Below are positions 13,183 through 25,166 of a stretch of 64,000 bases of DNA, in pieces. The translations under genes were made by a program, and so were the position numbers. The number at the start of each line of letters is the position of its first letter. The first letter of the stretch is position 1. The stretch comes from Schistosoma haematobium. Its lineage: Eukaryota; Platyhelminthes; Trematoda; Strigeidida; Schistosomatidae. Location of the stretch: the NCBI RefSeq assembly GCF_000699445.3, contig NC_067196.1:38522616-38586615 (forward strand), given 5' to 3'. The notes beneath the pieces are model-generated. The model saw only the letters and a list, made by a program, of their open reading frames with translations. It ran no database searches and was not told the origin of the DNA.

Positions 13183-13286
13183 GCCGATTTTTACGTCCAC
13201 TAAATGCTTTGTGATCACTGTTGGCTGAGAAACATGAAACGATAACTGGAGATGAGTAAGAGTTCGTGACTAACAGAAAATTAAAT

Positions 13287-13318
13287 GTTCAGATCAATAC
13301 TATAGTATTGATCTGAAC
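13287..13318. repeat. 32 bp perfect palindrome upstream of ADAL
   Basis: GTTCAGATCAATACTA followed by its exact reverse complement, about 105 bp upstream of the ADAL start codon. A second, shorter palindrome centred on AGTATACT abuts it on the side away from the gene. Mirrored at 36187-36218. Confidence 0.85.
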
Positions 13319-13560
13319 TTTAGTATACTAAAAGTGCGCTTCAGTTATGAGCAATGTAGATACATTCCAGGCTTAATTGTGATTAACTCCGAGGCATACC
13401 ACTTAGCATCTTCAACTGTTGGTTTATATCACCAGGAATTCAGTGGTTGAAGTAACCTTTTTCTTTGATCACAGTCGGAAATGACTAAGCCAATGAGATC
13501 TCAACCTCGGGGTTGAGTAACAAAAGGATATGGAGCCAGTCCATAGCCACTAATTGCTGG

Positions 13561-13565
<5 letters not shown>

Positions 13566-13597
<32 letters not shown>
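13566..13597. repeat. (TA)n microsatellite
   Basis: About 16 TA units, present but longer in the right arm at about 35899-35939. Confidence 0.9.
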
Positions 13598-13598
<1 letters not shown>

Positions 13599-13861
13599 CA
13601 GTAAGACTATAATTTATGGACGACCTTTGAGCGACGCTAAAGTAACCCTGAGAATGTCCATTTAATAATTAGGACCAAATGAGAGTCATAATCCAGTGTG
13701 AGGAATTAGAATTGTGATTTGCAGTTCATGGTTTATGTCAGGAATTAGATTTAGAGTTTTCATCACGAACTGACATTAGCTACAACGCCAAAACTGTACT
13801 TAGCGGATGAGTGAATTTCGCGCCAAAACCCGAGACCTGTTGTCTTATACCTCAAATGGTC

Positions 13862-14188
13862 TGTAGTGGTAAATAAATCCTCACAATAAATAGCTCTGTA
13901 AATCCTCGACATTGGACGCTGACCACATTAGTTTCAATGGACTCACTTAGCTGAAGGCGCTTGGTCACGCATCCACACCAGATCACGAGTGGGAACGCTG
14001 TGATCAACTTCTCCTGCAACCGCTAGCCAGTTTAGATCAGTCACTTGTCGATATATTGATAGCTTATCAAGTATATCTTCGGACCCCATCGTTTCTGACT
14101 TCTGATTTCACTGGGTGTGCACGTCTTGATTACAGAAGTTGTTACTGATCAAGGTGTTGTCAAACTCCAAAATACTTGTGTCATCTTT
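13862..14188 (+). repeat. Ty3/gypsy (Boudicca/CsRn1-like) 5' LTR
   Basis: Starts TGTAGTGGTAAATAA, about 327 bp. It is followed by a primer-binding-like stretch (AGCCCGGTGTGATCTG) and 100 bp of leader before homology stops at 14295. Similar LTRs or parts occur at 14296, 16188, 21172/24567, 35309 and 40648. The 5' and 3' limits are judged by comparing copies. Confidence 0.7.
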
Positions 14189-14295
14189 AGTTATGAGCCC
14201 GGTGTGATCTGATACACCAACTCGTTAACTGTGATTCTGTCCCATTTAAAAACTTTATATATCATTTCTTTATTCTAATTGTTATATATTGCGGT

Positions 14296-16395
14296 CACGC
14301 ATCCACACCAGATCACGAGTAGGAACGCCGTGCTCAAAAAGCCTTGCAATCGCTAGCTGAATTAGATCGTACGATCCTCGATATGTTGGTAACCTATCAA
14401 ATATATCTTCGAACCTTCTCGCTTCTGTCTTTTGATTTCACTTGGTGGGTACGCTTCATATTAGAAGGTGTTACTGGTTAAAGAGTTGTCAAACTCCGAA
14501 TACCTGTGGCATCTTCACTGTAAACATTCGGAAATTTCAAATCAAACTGACTTCTTAGTTTTTTTCAAACACATTCACCATCTGAAAAGCAAAGTAGCAG
14601 CCATTCCGAATTACCTAGAAGCGACAACAATCAAGCAGCTACGGATGTTCAACAGCCTGATAAGGTTTTGTTGACAGTTCATACCGGAATGCGTGTCCCT
14701 CACAAGGCCTTTATCCGACCAACTTTGTGGAAATGCGAAATCCATCAATTTGGACGACATTTCGAAAAAAGCATTCCTTACACTTAAAGAACTAATCTCG
14801 CAAGCAACAATGCTCGCACATTAGGATACCGAATCACCAATTGGCATCACAGTAGACGCATCCAACTCGGCAATCAGAAGAGTCTTACAACACTTGGTAA
14901 ACAATAGCCGGTAACCTTTGGCATTCTTTTCAAGACACTGAATGGAGGTACAGCCTTTTCGGTAGGAAACTCCTAGCCATGAATTGTGATGTACGGCACT
15001 TTCAACACTCGGCTGAAGGCCGAGAATTCACTATTTTCACCGACCACAAACCTCTTACTTTCTCTTTAAGTTCATTTCCAGACACGTAATCCTCTCGAGA
15101 GTCTCGACAACTGGACTTCCTCTCTCAGTTTGCTTTAAATACATAACACATTTTTGAAGCAAACAATGTAGTTGCAGATGCCCTATCTCGTATAACCTCC
15201 ATGGACAGTTACGAAGGATCGAGTTTACACTGTCAGGCTTACAAACGCAATGCGTTCAATTAAACCTGTTTTTACTCGACTTCAATCAACTGATGTTTTC
15301 GTTCAACCTGACTCACGATGTAGTACACACGATTTATTACGACTCATTTCGACAACCTCTCAAAACAGCATACGAAGGACAATTCAAAGCTCTTAAACGT
15401 GAATGGAACTAACGGTAGCATGAGCATCGATCGCATCAAAACTGTATATTTAGAACGAAACCCTATTCATGTCAATCTTCTTTCGGTACACTCGAAAGAC
15501 ATGAGTCGTACATTTACGATACCTCATCCTATACCCAACAATCTAAATGATACTTTGGCGGTATCTGACAACTGACTCAAAACATCGCGTTTTGGAAGAA
15601 GAGTAAGGTTTCCAGAACGCCTAAGCGATTACTGAACGCAAGACACTATATAATGTTTTGTTTAATCTTGATTTTTCTATTTATGTTAAAAACATCTTTA
15701 ATATGCTTATATATATATTTACTTCAAGAAAAAAACAAATTTTAGTTGTTTGTTCATATGCTCACAGATGTGCGTATACTTTTCTTTTTTCAAAAAAACC
15801 CAAGTAACAATTCTGCGAAAATCTTTTTTATGCTGTTGCATGTTTACGAAACACATATATTTTTTTCCTTTTTCGCCCGTTTTGTGTCATTAAGCACGTG
15901 AGAGTGTGATTCGACGTACACTTACGTTTCCTTTCACTTTCTTTTCCAGGACGTTTGGAGAAGACGAACAAACAACAAGGTTCACGACAAATCAAGATTT
16001 TCATTGCACCTGTTTCTTCGTTACCATATTGTACCATATGGCCCTTTATAGTACGGAAAGACGACCAGATGCTGATGAACATAGCAAGCTATCAGAAGAA
16101 TGTTTAATATACGAATAACTCGTTGGGTTTAACCTTCTGGCTAGTCACGTCTTAGAGTCATAACTACCTCACTACGGGAATGATTTGTAGCGGTAAATAA
16201 GTCAACTTCTCCTGCAACCGTTAGCCAGTTTAAATCAGTCACTTGTCGATATATTGATAGCTTATCAAATATATCTTCGGACCCCATCGCTCCTGGCTTC
16301 TGATTTCACTGGTTGTGCACGTTTTGATTACAGAAGTTGTTACTGATCAAGGTGTTGTCAATCTCCAAATACTCGTTGCATCTTCAGGTTCAAAC
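14296..16395 (+). mobile_element. Defective Ty3/gypsy element, plus strand
   Basis: A second LTR fragment (about 14296-14525) is followed by decayed pol. RT thumb and RNase H frames show the KQLRMFNSLIRF and DISKKAFLTLKELIS segments (14620-15230). Only the C-terminal tail of integrase remains (about 15230-15640); its zinc finger and catalytic core are deleted, as are gag and protease. A partial 3' LTR starting TGTAGCGGTAAATAAG lies at 16188-16395, missing about 110 bp inside. Many stops. Confidence 0.75.
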
Positions 16396-19300
16396 GGTTC
16401 TGGACGGAATAAAAGTAGCTTTCGCTTAACGGGCCTCCGTGTTTAGTAGCAGTAGACCACTTATATCTCCAGCAAGATATTATCCTTGGTCATTATTGAT
16501 AGGTCAAGTTTCCTTTTAAAGGACACCTGGGAAGTCTCTTGTACTAGCTAAGTCAGCAGTGAATTCGAGCATTTGACAACTCTCAAAGAGTAGAAAGTGT
16601 GTCTACAGTCCATTCTGTTATGTTGCATTTCCAGTTTCTGGGTGTTACCCCTTAGGTTTGTGTTGGGACTAAGCTTACGTGGGTGTTTAAGGTGATGTCC
16701 AGAATTATTCAGGATGCTGTAAGCCATCAGAAGGTCACCTCTATGACTCCTGTACTCCAATGGATAAGGGTTCAGTGATTGAAGGCGCTCTTCATAAGGC
16801 ATGAGTTTGAGTTCCCGAACTGATTTCGTGGCTCGCCGTAGGATACGTACCAGAGAGTCTTGATTCTTTTGGAGTGGGGTAGGAAATACTATGTTTCCGT
16901 ACTCTAAATGGGGACGAATAAAATTGTTGAAGATCATGTGGAAAGTTCTTCCGTCAAACTGGCCATAAATCTGCTTCAATATTATCTGTCACAGTTAGCG
17001 TAAGACTTCAAATCCTAGGGTACCAACACTCCTGAATCTTTTTCGACTCGGGATACTACTAGAGAGGAGTTTTCTAAGTTGTAACTGTAGTCTGTAACAT
17101 GTCACAGATGGAATTATTTACACTTTGAAGTGTTGAAGGTAGGTGCGTTGCCATCTGCCCAACTTTGAAGTAGAGTTAGATCCTTCTAAAGTGCCTGTAT
17201 ATCCTCTTGGTTGCGTATCTCTCCCCAAAGTTTCACGTCATCAGCAAAAAGTTATAAGTCTGACGTTACGTGTTGTGGAAGATCAGTCGTATAAACCAAG
17301 AAGAGAAGAGGTCCTAGTACTGAGCCCTGTGGGACCCCAATAAGACATTCCATAGGCTGAGATAAAGTGAAGGTAACCCTGACCTTAAAATGTCAATTTT
17401 TCAGGTATGAAATCAGCCAATCAATTAGAGGTGGTCTGATACCCAGTCGTTTGAGCTTATTGATAGGACATACATGGTTGACCCTATCAGAAGCTTTCGA
17501 GAAGTCAAGGTAAATGACGTCAGCCTCCCATTTGCGGTTAGGAATTGTCGTCCATCTGTCCACTGCAGTCAGCAGAACAATTATACAAGAATGACACTTC
17601 CTGATACCGTGATGTTGGTGTGAAAAGAAGTTAAAGGATAATAAGCAGTCGCGTATACCGTCTTATATCAGGGACTCCATGATTTTTGAAGGTATTGAGA
17701 GAAGGGCCACCGGCCGGAAGCTTGAACGTTCGCTGCGTCGACTTCCTTTGAAAATTGGTGTGATGTGAACCAGCTTCCAATTTTCCGGTAGTTTGCCTCG
17801 GCTTAGCGAGTGTGAGAACATCACGCTAAGCGGTGTTGCCAGGATTTAAACTGCTTCTCTCAGTATAGCAGAATGAACCATATCTGGGCCGGGAAAGGTG
17901 TCTTTTCTTGAGTGCTGCAGTTTTCGGAACACCAGGTCAGCGCTCGGGTTCACTTCGGAAAGTTCTGTGCAGTTGCAAATGAAATTGTCATCAGTATAGT
18001 TGATGTGGGTTAGTTGAAGTGTATGTGAGTACTGTTCAGCCATAAGATTAGTGACGCCACCATTGTTGTTGGTCGGGCCATTAGGACCTAGCAGTTGGGA
18101 AACTCCAGGTTTGGCTTGACGAAGAGAGGCTGCATAACAGAATAAGCTTTTCGAATTGGTGACAAATTTATCCATAAGCTTTATCTGGCGCTGAAACCTG
18201 TCTTTTCTTATTGTCTTTGTGCATATGTTCCTGATGTGTTTGTATAGCCTGTATATGCCGTTGTTACCACTTCGTTTGTATTCTGCCCAACAGTATTTTT
18301 GCGGCTTACCAAATGGAGCGAGGTTCTTGATGACTGTAAGTTGCTTGTAGATTTTTGGGACCACTTGCTGAACAGACTGTTTTGTAGCATATAAGATGGT
18401 GTGCAGTAAGAAATCCCAATAGACATCCACAAAAAGTTGAGGGTGAACTTCTCAGTCCACCTGCTGTAGATTATCCTGTAGAGCTGACACATCCAACCGT
18501 TTGAAATTCCTGCCCCCGTTGTTGGTGGGATATCTTAGCTCAGTTTTGCTGATAAAACTAAAGGCTATGACGGTGTGACCGCTTTTCCTCAGGGGAGCCA
18601 GAATTGATAGGTTGTCAATTAGGAATTCTTCGTTTGTAAATACCCAGTATAAGCGCGACGGCGTCTGACTGTTTCACCAACGAGTTGCCGACTTCACATT
18701 TTCGAATAATCCCAGATCCTCAATGAGGTTGAAGAACCGAGGTTTATTAGAGTTTTCACCCCTAATATACGTACGTTCCGCAAAACTGACTTTAGGAAGA
18801 TTGAAGTCCCCTAGAATCAGGATATGAGTGAATCCAAGACGCGTAGAGCGGGATAGTCCTTCTAACATACGACTGTCACACTCGATGTCAGCAGTGGGCT
18901 TCCTATAGATGACCCCAACTTGGCACCTCAAGGTGGCTGACAATCTTGCTGAGCACCATACAGATTCATCGAGATTGTCAAACTCATGGTTGTGAACTTG
19001 ATGTACCTCCAGGCATGATCGTGTGTATACGGCTACCCCACTCCAGTTCCTATTTTTCTGTCGTTTCGAAACAAAGACATCCCAGGTATTGCTAGCTCTT
19101 GGTCTGCAAACTGAGAAGATATCCAAGTTTCAGATATTCCTATCAGATGAGCCTTATTAACATTGCTAATTTCACGTAGCTCATCCATTTTATTTGGCAG
19201 ACTCTCAGCGTTTATGTATAAGCAATTTATGCTTTGAATTAGAAACGCGTGAACCCTCCTGTCCTGTTTGTCTGCACGAGCCTTGTGTCAATGGACAGGG

Positions 19301-20110
19301 AGCCTACTTACATAGGATTTTCTGAGTTGTTAGCCCCTATCTTCTCCATGTTTTTTGTCGTCTAGACACTCCACAAGTGGAATGGTTAGCTCCAACTTGC
19401 CTTTCTGCTTGATCCCGTCATCATATAGTCTACCCGGATGCATATGGATTCCAGTTGACAACCGGTGTCTATTGGCACGAAATGCTTCCAGAGTTGCGGC
19501 CGCCACATGGCAGGATGGGGAGGTTATTCTCATCAGCCGGGGTCCATAATTCTCGTCTTTCTTATCTAGTTTCACCGCCTGCTGAGTCAGTTTGTTTTTG
19601 AGGTTCAAAAGCTGCTTGATGAACTTTCACTTCCGAATATCGGGGTTTGTGTGATCAGGGTCCGTGTTCTCTGGCACATCTTGCACAATGATGTTTCTTC
19701 CACGGAAGGAATCCTAGCGAATTTCCTGAGGTGTGTTCCGGGTGTGATTGCGCTCAAGGTAGGGTATATCGGGCAGTATTCTTACATTCCCATTTGATTT
19801 CGGTAAATAACTAGCCAGTAAGACATCCCCTACGTCTGTAGCGTTAGTGAGTGACTTTGAGACTTAGAATGCTTTCCCTGACTAAGTCGTGTGACTGTCA
19901 AAGGCTCTATTCAGGGAAGTTCAAGCCTCTTGTTTAACTCGTTCCAGAGCATCATATCATGTTTGTCCTGCAAACTGAGGGGAAGGTCAGATCTTTTTAA
20001 GGTTCAAGATTACGAATCATCGCGAACCGTGATTATTTTCCCAAGTTTTCGTGTACGTTCATATTGAGGACCTTGTTGTTTGGAGGTGGAAGCGCGTTTC
20101 AGATTTCTAT
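16396..20110 (-). mobile_element. CR1-clade non-LTR retrotransposon, defective
   Basis: Minus strand. An ORF1 remnant at 19608-19330 has PRLMRITSPS, typical of CR1 ORF1. Endonuclease at 19126-18674 shows ILGDFNLP and SGVAVYTRS. The connector is 18430-17846, with FPGPDMVHSAIL at its end. RT in broken frames at about 17840-16980 shows GVPQGSVLGPLLFLVYTTDL and LFADDVKLW. The C-terminus is 16979-16548 (FIRPHLEYGNIVF and RILRRATKSV). The 3' end abuts the gypsy LTR near 16395. Stops separate the blocks, so it is inactive. Confidence 0.82.
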
Positions 20111-21170
20111 ACTCTTTGCTGACCGATTGTTTTATATATATATGTTTCTTAAAGATCCTGTAGCCGGCAAAAGGTGTCCAGTCATGGAACTACTTGTTCT
20201 GAAGAAGCAATAGGTATAAATATTGAACGGCTTCAACATAGATAATACATCGATGCATTTAAATTGATATGGGTTCCATCACTAAATGGAGTCCAAGAGC
20301 TGTTGTCTTTTATCTCATTTGTTCGCCCATAAATTATAGTCTCACCTCAAAATTTTATAAATATCTTTTCGAAAATTTACATAAAAGATGAATTTCACAC
20401 TTGATATAATTAAAGCTAATAATCACTCACTTCATTAGGTGGAATGGACAGTTTATTTGACCCATTCCACGTCAGCACAATATAAAGTGAAATCATAATT
20501 CTGTGAGCAAGTGGAATAAATAATCACATATTCAATTAATGAATGAGGAGGTACAGTGTTCACTAAAATATAAGCAAATAAAGAAAGCACACTACAATAG
20601 ATCTTGTTGGTTTAAAACAGTGCGCTTTGCTTTTTTTTGAAGAATTTCATGTAAAACCCAACAGAATCGTCACTAACATCCGTTTCTCAAACCATATCGG
20701 ACAACGTTTGAAGTCAGTGAGTTGCATGACATGTATACACACTCTTAGGGAATGTCTTATACATAAACGTCTTCAATCTCTCGCAATCAATTTCGACGGC
20801 TTACAGCAAAAATTGAGTTAAAGTATGGGATCCTACCCGTCTCGAAAAAATACTTCTAAGTTTAAAAATGCTGACAAATAAACGGACATCAACGTAGAGC
20901 ATGAAACATGTGCGTTAACTCAAGTTTCCATACCACGTTAGCACGAAGAAATTTTCCTAGATAAGTTGCAGAGGTCGAAATTATGTAGTAGCGTTGATAA
21001 TAAAAAGCGCTAAACATTTAGAGTGTGCTTCGAAAGGACATGCACGAATACAAGAATGTAAGGTGGAAAGATTAAGAGAGAATGCGTCTGTGCCGTTGTC
21101 AATGATTCCATGCTCCATCAACTGGAACCTCCAATCACTGATCGCGGTTATCACTTGAAAATCAACCTGA
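20111..21170. other. Intergenic, unclassified repeat-like sequence
   Basis: Contains a short TA tract near 20140 and a 64-codon open frame at 20627-20821 that I do not recognise. CCACGTTAGCACGAAG near 20931 resembles the RTE 3' terminus. Nothing firm. Confidence 0.35.
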
Positions 21171-21171
21171 A

Positions 21172-21408
21172 GATGGTACATGTATTCAGTGTTTGACAAC
21201 GCTTTTACCAGTAACACCTTCTAATATAACTTGTACCCACCAACAGAAATCAAACGACAGAATCGAGGAGATCAGTTGTAATTGACGATTGTCAATATAT
21301 CGGAATTGTCTGATCTAGTCTGGCTAGCGATTGCAGTAGATGTTGAGCACGGAGTTCCGACATGTGATCTGGTGAAGATGCATGACCGAGCGCCTTCAGT
21401 TAAGTAAT
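21172..21408 (-). repeat. Gypsy 3' LTR, U5-side part, interrupted by CR1
   Basis: Reverse-oriented LTR sequence (GTTTGACAACGC through GCGCCTTCAGTTAAG). It breaks at 21408 exactly where the CR1 tail TAATAATAATA starts. The missing rest of the LTR resumes at 24567. Confidence 0.75.
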
Positions 21409-24400
21409 AATAATATATTTCTGCATGTGCAGGTACACACCGTTTTTACAGGCATGATCTATAAATTACAACATTTGTTGGTTCGCAAAATGCTTCCCAA
21501 CTTATTAAGTTTATAGTTGTTATAAAGTGAAATCGTAGAGCGCGTGCTGTAAACTATGACCTTGAGAGGACGCGTACGTCAAGTTTGCTCGAAACGTCAG
21601 AAGTTTCATAGCTGTGCTCTCACAGCAAGATTCTGAAGAAGAAAGAAGAGAAACAGAAGAGCAGCAAGGCACTTGGATATGAACGCCAAAGGTTGCGCAA
21701 CATTGTGTAGTAGAACGGACAGAGGTATAATAAATTAGAATAAATTCATACTATGTTTTGTTAGAGTGAAGTGAAGTCAGAGGCTCCATATTAGAGAATG
21801 TACTAATAAAGAACAATGAGTTGTGATGTTTAACATGTTGTAGTAAGCTCACATGAAGGAAGGGAAGTCAAGGTTGGTACAAGGAAAGCGGTTTATTAGA
21901 AAGGAGTGTATATAGAGGGTGAAGTGTTAAGAATACTAATTACTATATCTTTTGTTATCTTTTTTTTCTATCCGATGCCAGCCACACAATCCTAGTGTAA
22001 AAGTCCGAGTTAGCATGTTATAGGTTGTCTTAGTAGAATAGCTAATCCAGCATAATATTGGAAACATGAGTCTGAGTGGTGAGCGTAGGAAGACAATCTA
22101 TATCACAGATTGATTGACTTATTCTCAATCATGAGGAGCCTGATACATACAAAATGTTCTGTCCCCACAAACACGGGTGGATTGAAGTTATCGCCCTCAC
22201 CATCAATGCTTGCTGGTCAGTAACTCCACCCTCCCTCCTTTTGTGATGTTAGGCTCATTTAAGCTTTTTTTGTATATACGTCATACCTCACACAATCCTC
22301 TGTTTCACAACCTGTTGGAAAGCACTATTTCTATAAGTACCATTTTACAAGCTTATCAGGCATTTACAAGCTATGGACTGTGGGTAAAGCATCGATGCAG
22401 TGCCTCTGTTGACTATAGTATAAAGTATAGTTTGCCAATCAGAGTATAAGCGTTAAGAAGGGTATATTGTAGGATAGTTGTTTATTTAAGCAGGCGGAAA
22501 AGTATAGAAGTATATGAGTTGTGGATAAGGGAACGAGTGGAGAAATAATATTAATTGCTAGTCAACATAGTGTATAGTAGAGTAAAAAGTTAATACAGGA
22601 TAAACAGGAAGGAACTCACAGTAACTTGGTGCTGATGTTATTTTCTGTTGTCTTAACCAGTTGATTGGTAACAGGCTCCATAGATACAAGACCACTGGTA
22701 GTAGGCAGCCGATTGTGCGGTCCTCTTGATGTTTTATGGTGGTGGTGAGTGTCGCCTATCGTCCGAGTTTAGTTTAACAGTAATGATAGGTACAGTGAGT
22801 TACCTGTCTACTTCAAGTGAAGAAATAGGGTGGAAAAAGTAACTAATACAACTGCAAAGTAGGAAAAATAAGGCAAACTGAACTTGAAGTCCATTTTGGT
22901 CTAGACATGGAGAGAGCCTATGATGTCTGAGTGGGGCGCTGATGTGTTCGTACGTGCAAGATCAGTGCGAGTGAGGGCTAGATCAAGCAGTTTTACAAAC
23001 GTATGTAGTTCATCCGCCATGCGAGTTTCGGAGGGAAGACTGTTCCATATTATTGCATACTTGGTGAGGAAGTTTTCCCGAGTTTTTGATCTGTATTTCT
23101 CAACTTTGACCGTAGATACTTTGTTTCGAAGTCCGTACTCATGTGGATCTTGGGCAAGAATTATCTTACATGTTGAATAAGTAAGGTTTTTGAGTAGTTT
23201 GAAGTAGAGAATCAAATTAGACCTAAGCCTTCTCTCCCAAAGGGGTGCTATTCCTAAGATTTGTCATCGAGAACTGTAGTCAATGACCGAGTCAGTCTTA
23301 AGTACTTTGCGGGTGAAGTCTCGTTGTATTCCTTCCAGATAGGCGTAGGTTGGAAAATAAGAACGAGCAGTATTCAACGATAGGTCTTACACAAACTTTA
23401 TAAAGAAGGATTTTAGATTCATTTTGATAGAAATTACGGAGAATGAAGCCAAGCAATTTCCGCATTTTGGATGCTTTGGCTGAGATGTGTTCAGAGAAAT
23501 TAAGACTGTGTGAGTAATGTACCCCTAGGTCAGTTACTGATGCCAGTCTGGGCAGTGGGTGATTGCTAAGTGTTAGTTTCATTTTAAGAGACGTGTCTCC
23601 TATACATAACCAGCCGCATTTCTCTATGTTGAGCTCTAACCTCCAGCGATTGCACCAGTCATCTACCATGTTGAGTTCATGTTGGATTGTTTGCATGGTA
23701 CTGCGTAAATCGCAAATGTCAGTTTTATAGATGACTTTTAAGTCATCGGCATAGAGGTAGGTCTTACCTGTGCTAAAACACTTGCATATATTGTTGATGT
23801 AGATTATAAAGAGCAATGGACCCAAGACACTATCCTGCACAACACCACTGGTTATTGGTCGAGGTATAGATGTATTAGAGTTAATCTTGGTTATTTGATA
23901 TCTGTCCGTAAGAAAAGACTTGATCCATTGCAAAAGGGGATTTATAATTCCAACTGACTTCATCTGTTGATTAGAAGATTATGAGGTACTTTATCAAAGG
24001 CTTTCTTAATATCGAAGTATAGTATAATAACTAGTTTCTTCTGGTCACGTATACGAGTAACCTCGTTAAAGAAGTCTATCAGGCATGTACTGCACGACCT
24101 TGTTCTAATGAAGCCGTGTTGTGACGGGTCTATTAGATCTTCCTTGAGTAGGTGATCAGATAGTTGATTTTGTATCACTTTTTCCATTATGCGTGATATG
24201 ACTGGAGTGATATTTATAGGTCTGTAGTTTTCAACCAGGTTTCTTGGTCCGGATTTGTGTTTGGGAAGAACATACGTTAACTTCCAGGTTTCCGGATATG
24301 TACCTGTCTCTAAAGATAATGTGTATATTTTGAGTAGTAGCGTCTGTATGTCCGGCCCTGACATTTTATAAAGGATTGAAGGGATGTCATCGGCACCAGA

Positions 24401-24562
24401 ACTCTCATTTGGCTTAAGGGTTTTAATGGCGGTATGTATACTCCTAATGTCGAAGTTTATGGTACTAAGATAGTTTTTGCCGGTGCACTTTATGTCGATA
24501 TCTGGAGCATCAGATGTATTCCCATTGTGAGAAAACCATTCACTTAATAGTTCATTAAAACA
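21409..24562 (-). mobile_element. 5'-truncated CR1-clade element inserted in a gypsy LTR
   Basis: Minus strand. RT at 24574-23298 reads through one frame change: NYRPINITPVISRIMEKV, QHGFIRTRSCSTCLIDF, LYFDIKKAFDKVPH, then GVVQDSVLGPLLFIIYIN and LYADDLKVIY. The C-terminal part is 23215-22901, and the 3' non-coding region ends in (TAA)n at 21409. Q-D-S replaces Q-G-S in the RT motif. The first codons at the 5' edge (ATGCTGACC) belong to the LTR. The last 900 bp (21411-22315) are almost identical to 37730-38636 in inverse orientation. Confidence 0.82.
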
Positions 24563-24566
24563 TCTG

Positions 24567-24638
24567 GTCAGCATCCAATGTCGAAAACCTACAGAGCTAT
24601 TTATTTTGGGGATTTATTTACCGCTACAGATCACTACC
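24567..24638 (-). repeat. Gypsy 3' LTR, U3-side part
   Basis: GGTCAGCATCCAATGTCG to CCGCTACA, the reverse complement of the LTR start (TGTAGCGG). With 21172-21408 it makes the split 3' LTR of the element at 25167-28806. Confidence 0.75.
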
Positions 24639-24788
24639 CCACTAGGGGGGTAGTGATGACCCTAAGACGTGACCAGTCAGAAGTTTAAACTCAACGAGTA
24701 TATCGTTGGTAAACACTCTTCTGATAGCTTGCTAGGTTTAGCAGCGTCTGGTCGTCTTTCCTTACTATAGGGGACCACGATGTACAAC

Positions 24789-24792
<4 letters not shown>

Positions 24793-24837
<45 letters not shown>
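24793..24837. repeat. (AAT)n microsatellite
   Basis: About 15 AAT units. The poly-Ile and poly-Tyr ORFs over it are artefacts. Confidence 0.95.
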
Positions 24838-24838
<1 letters not shown>

Positions 24839-25166
24839 GAATATACAATGAAAATTTTCGTCCCTCGTAAACCTCATCGTTCTTTTTATCGTCTTTTCCA
24901 GTTGTCCTGGGAAAGAGAAAAAGAATATGTAAGTGCTTGTCGAAATAAACTCGTACGCGCTTCAAGACACAAAATGGACGAAAAAGTATAAATAACGTAA
25001 AAGCGATTTTTACGAAATGTTTTTTTGTCTTGTTTTCTTTTAAAAATTTTTATAATATACATATTAGCCGGATAATAATATAAAAATACAAGCATATAAA
25101 AACTGATTTTTTAAAATTATATTATACCGTGAAAAATCGAGATGAAACAAAATGTTAACTAGTGTC

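Larger units (their letters stand above)
10986..14295 (+). repeat. Left arm of large inverted duplication
   Basis: This 3310 bp block recurs in reverse complement at 35202-40121. Homology ends abruptly at TTGGGTTGAG on the outer side and at TTGCGGT on the inner side. It carries ADAL exons 1-4, an RTE 3' fragment, a (TA)n tract, two palindromes and a gypsy 5' LTR. By eye the arms differ only by rare single-base changes, (TA)n length and the insertion in the right arm. Confidence 0.9.

Noticed and set aside
20627..20821. Host gene in a 64-codon ORF
   Set aside because: No recognisable motif, no splice context, sits among repeats.
21540..21660. Hammerhead in the CR1 3' region (GCTCGAAACGTC)
   Set aside because: CGAAAC and GTC are present but no CTGANGA with a stem II precedes them.
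24677..24965. Minus-strand ORFs with runs of Ile or Tyr
   Set aside because: Translations of an (AAT)n microsatellite next to gypsy 3' non-coding sequence.
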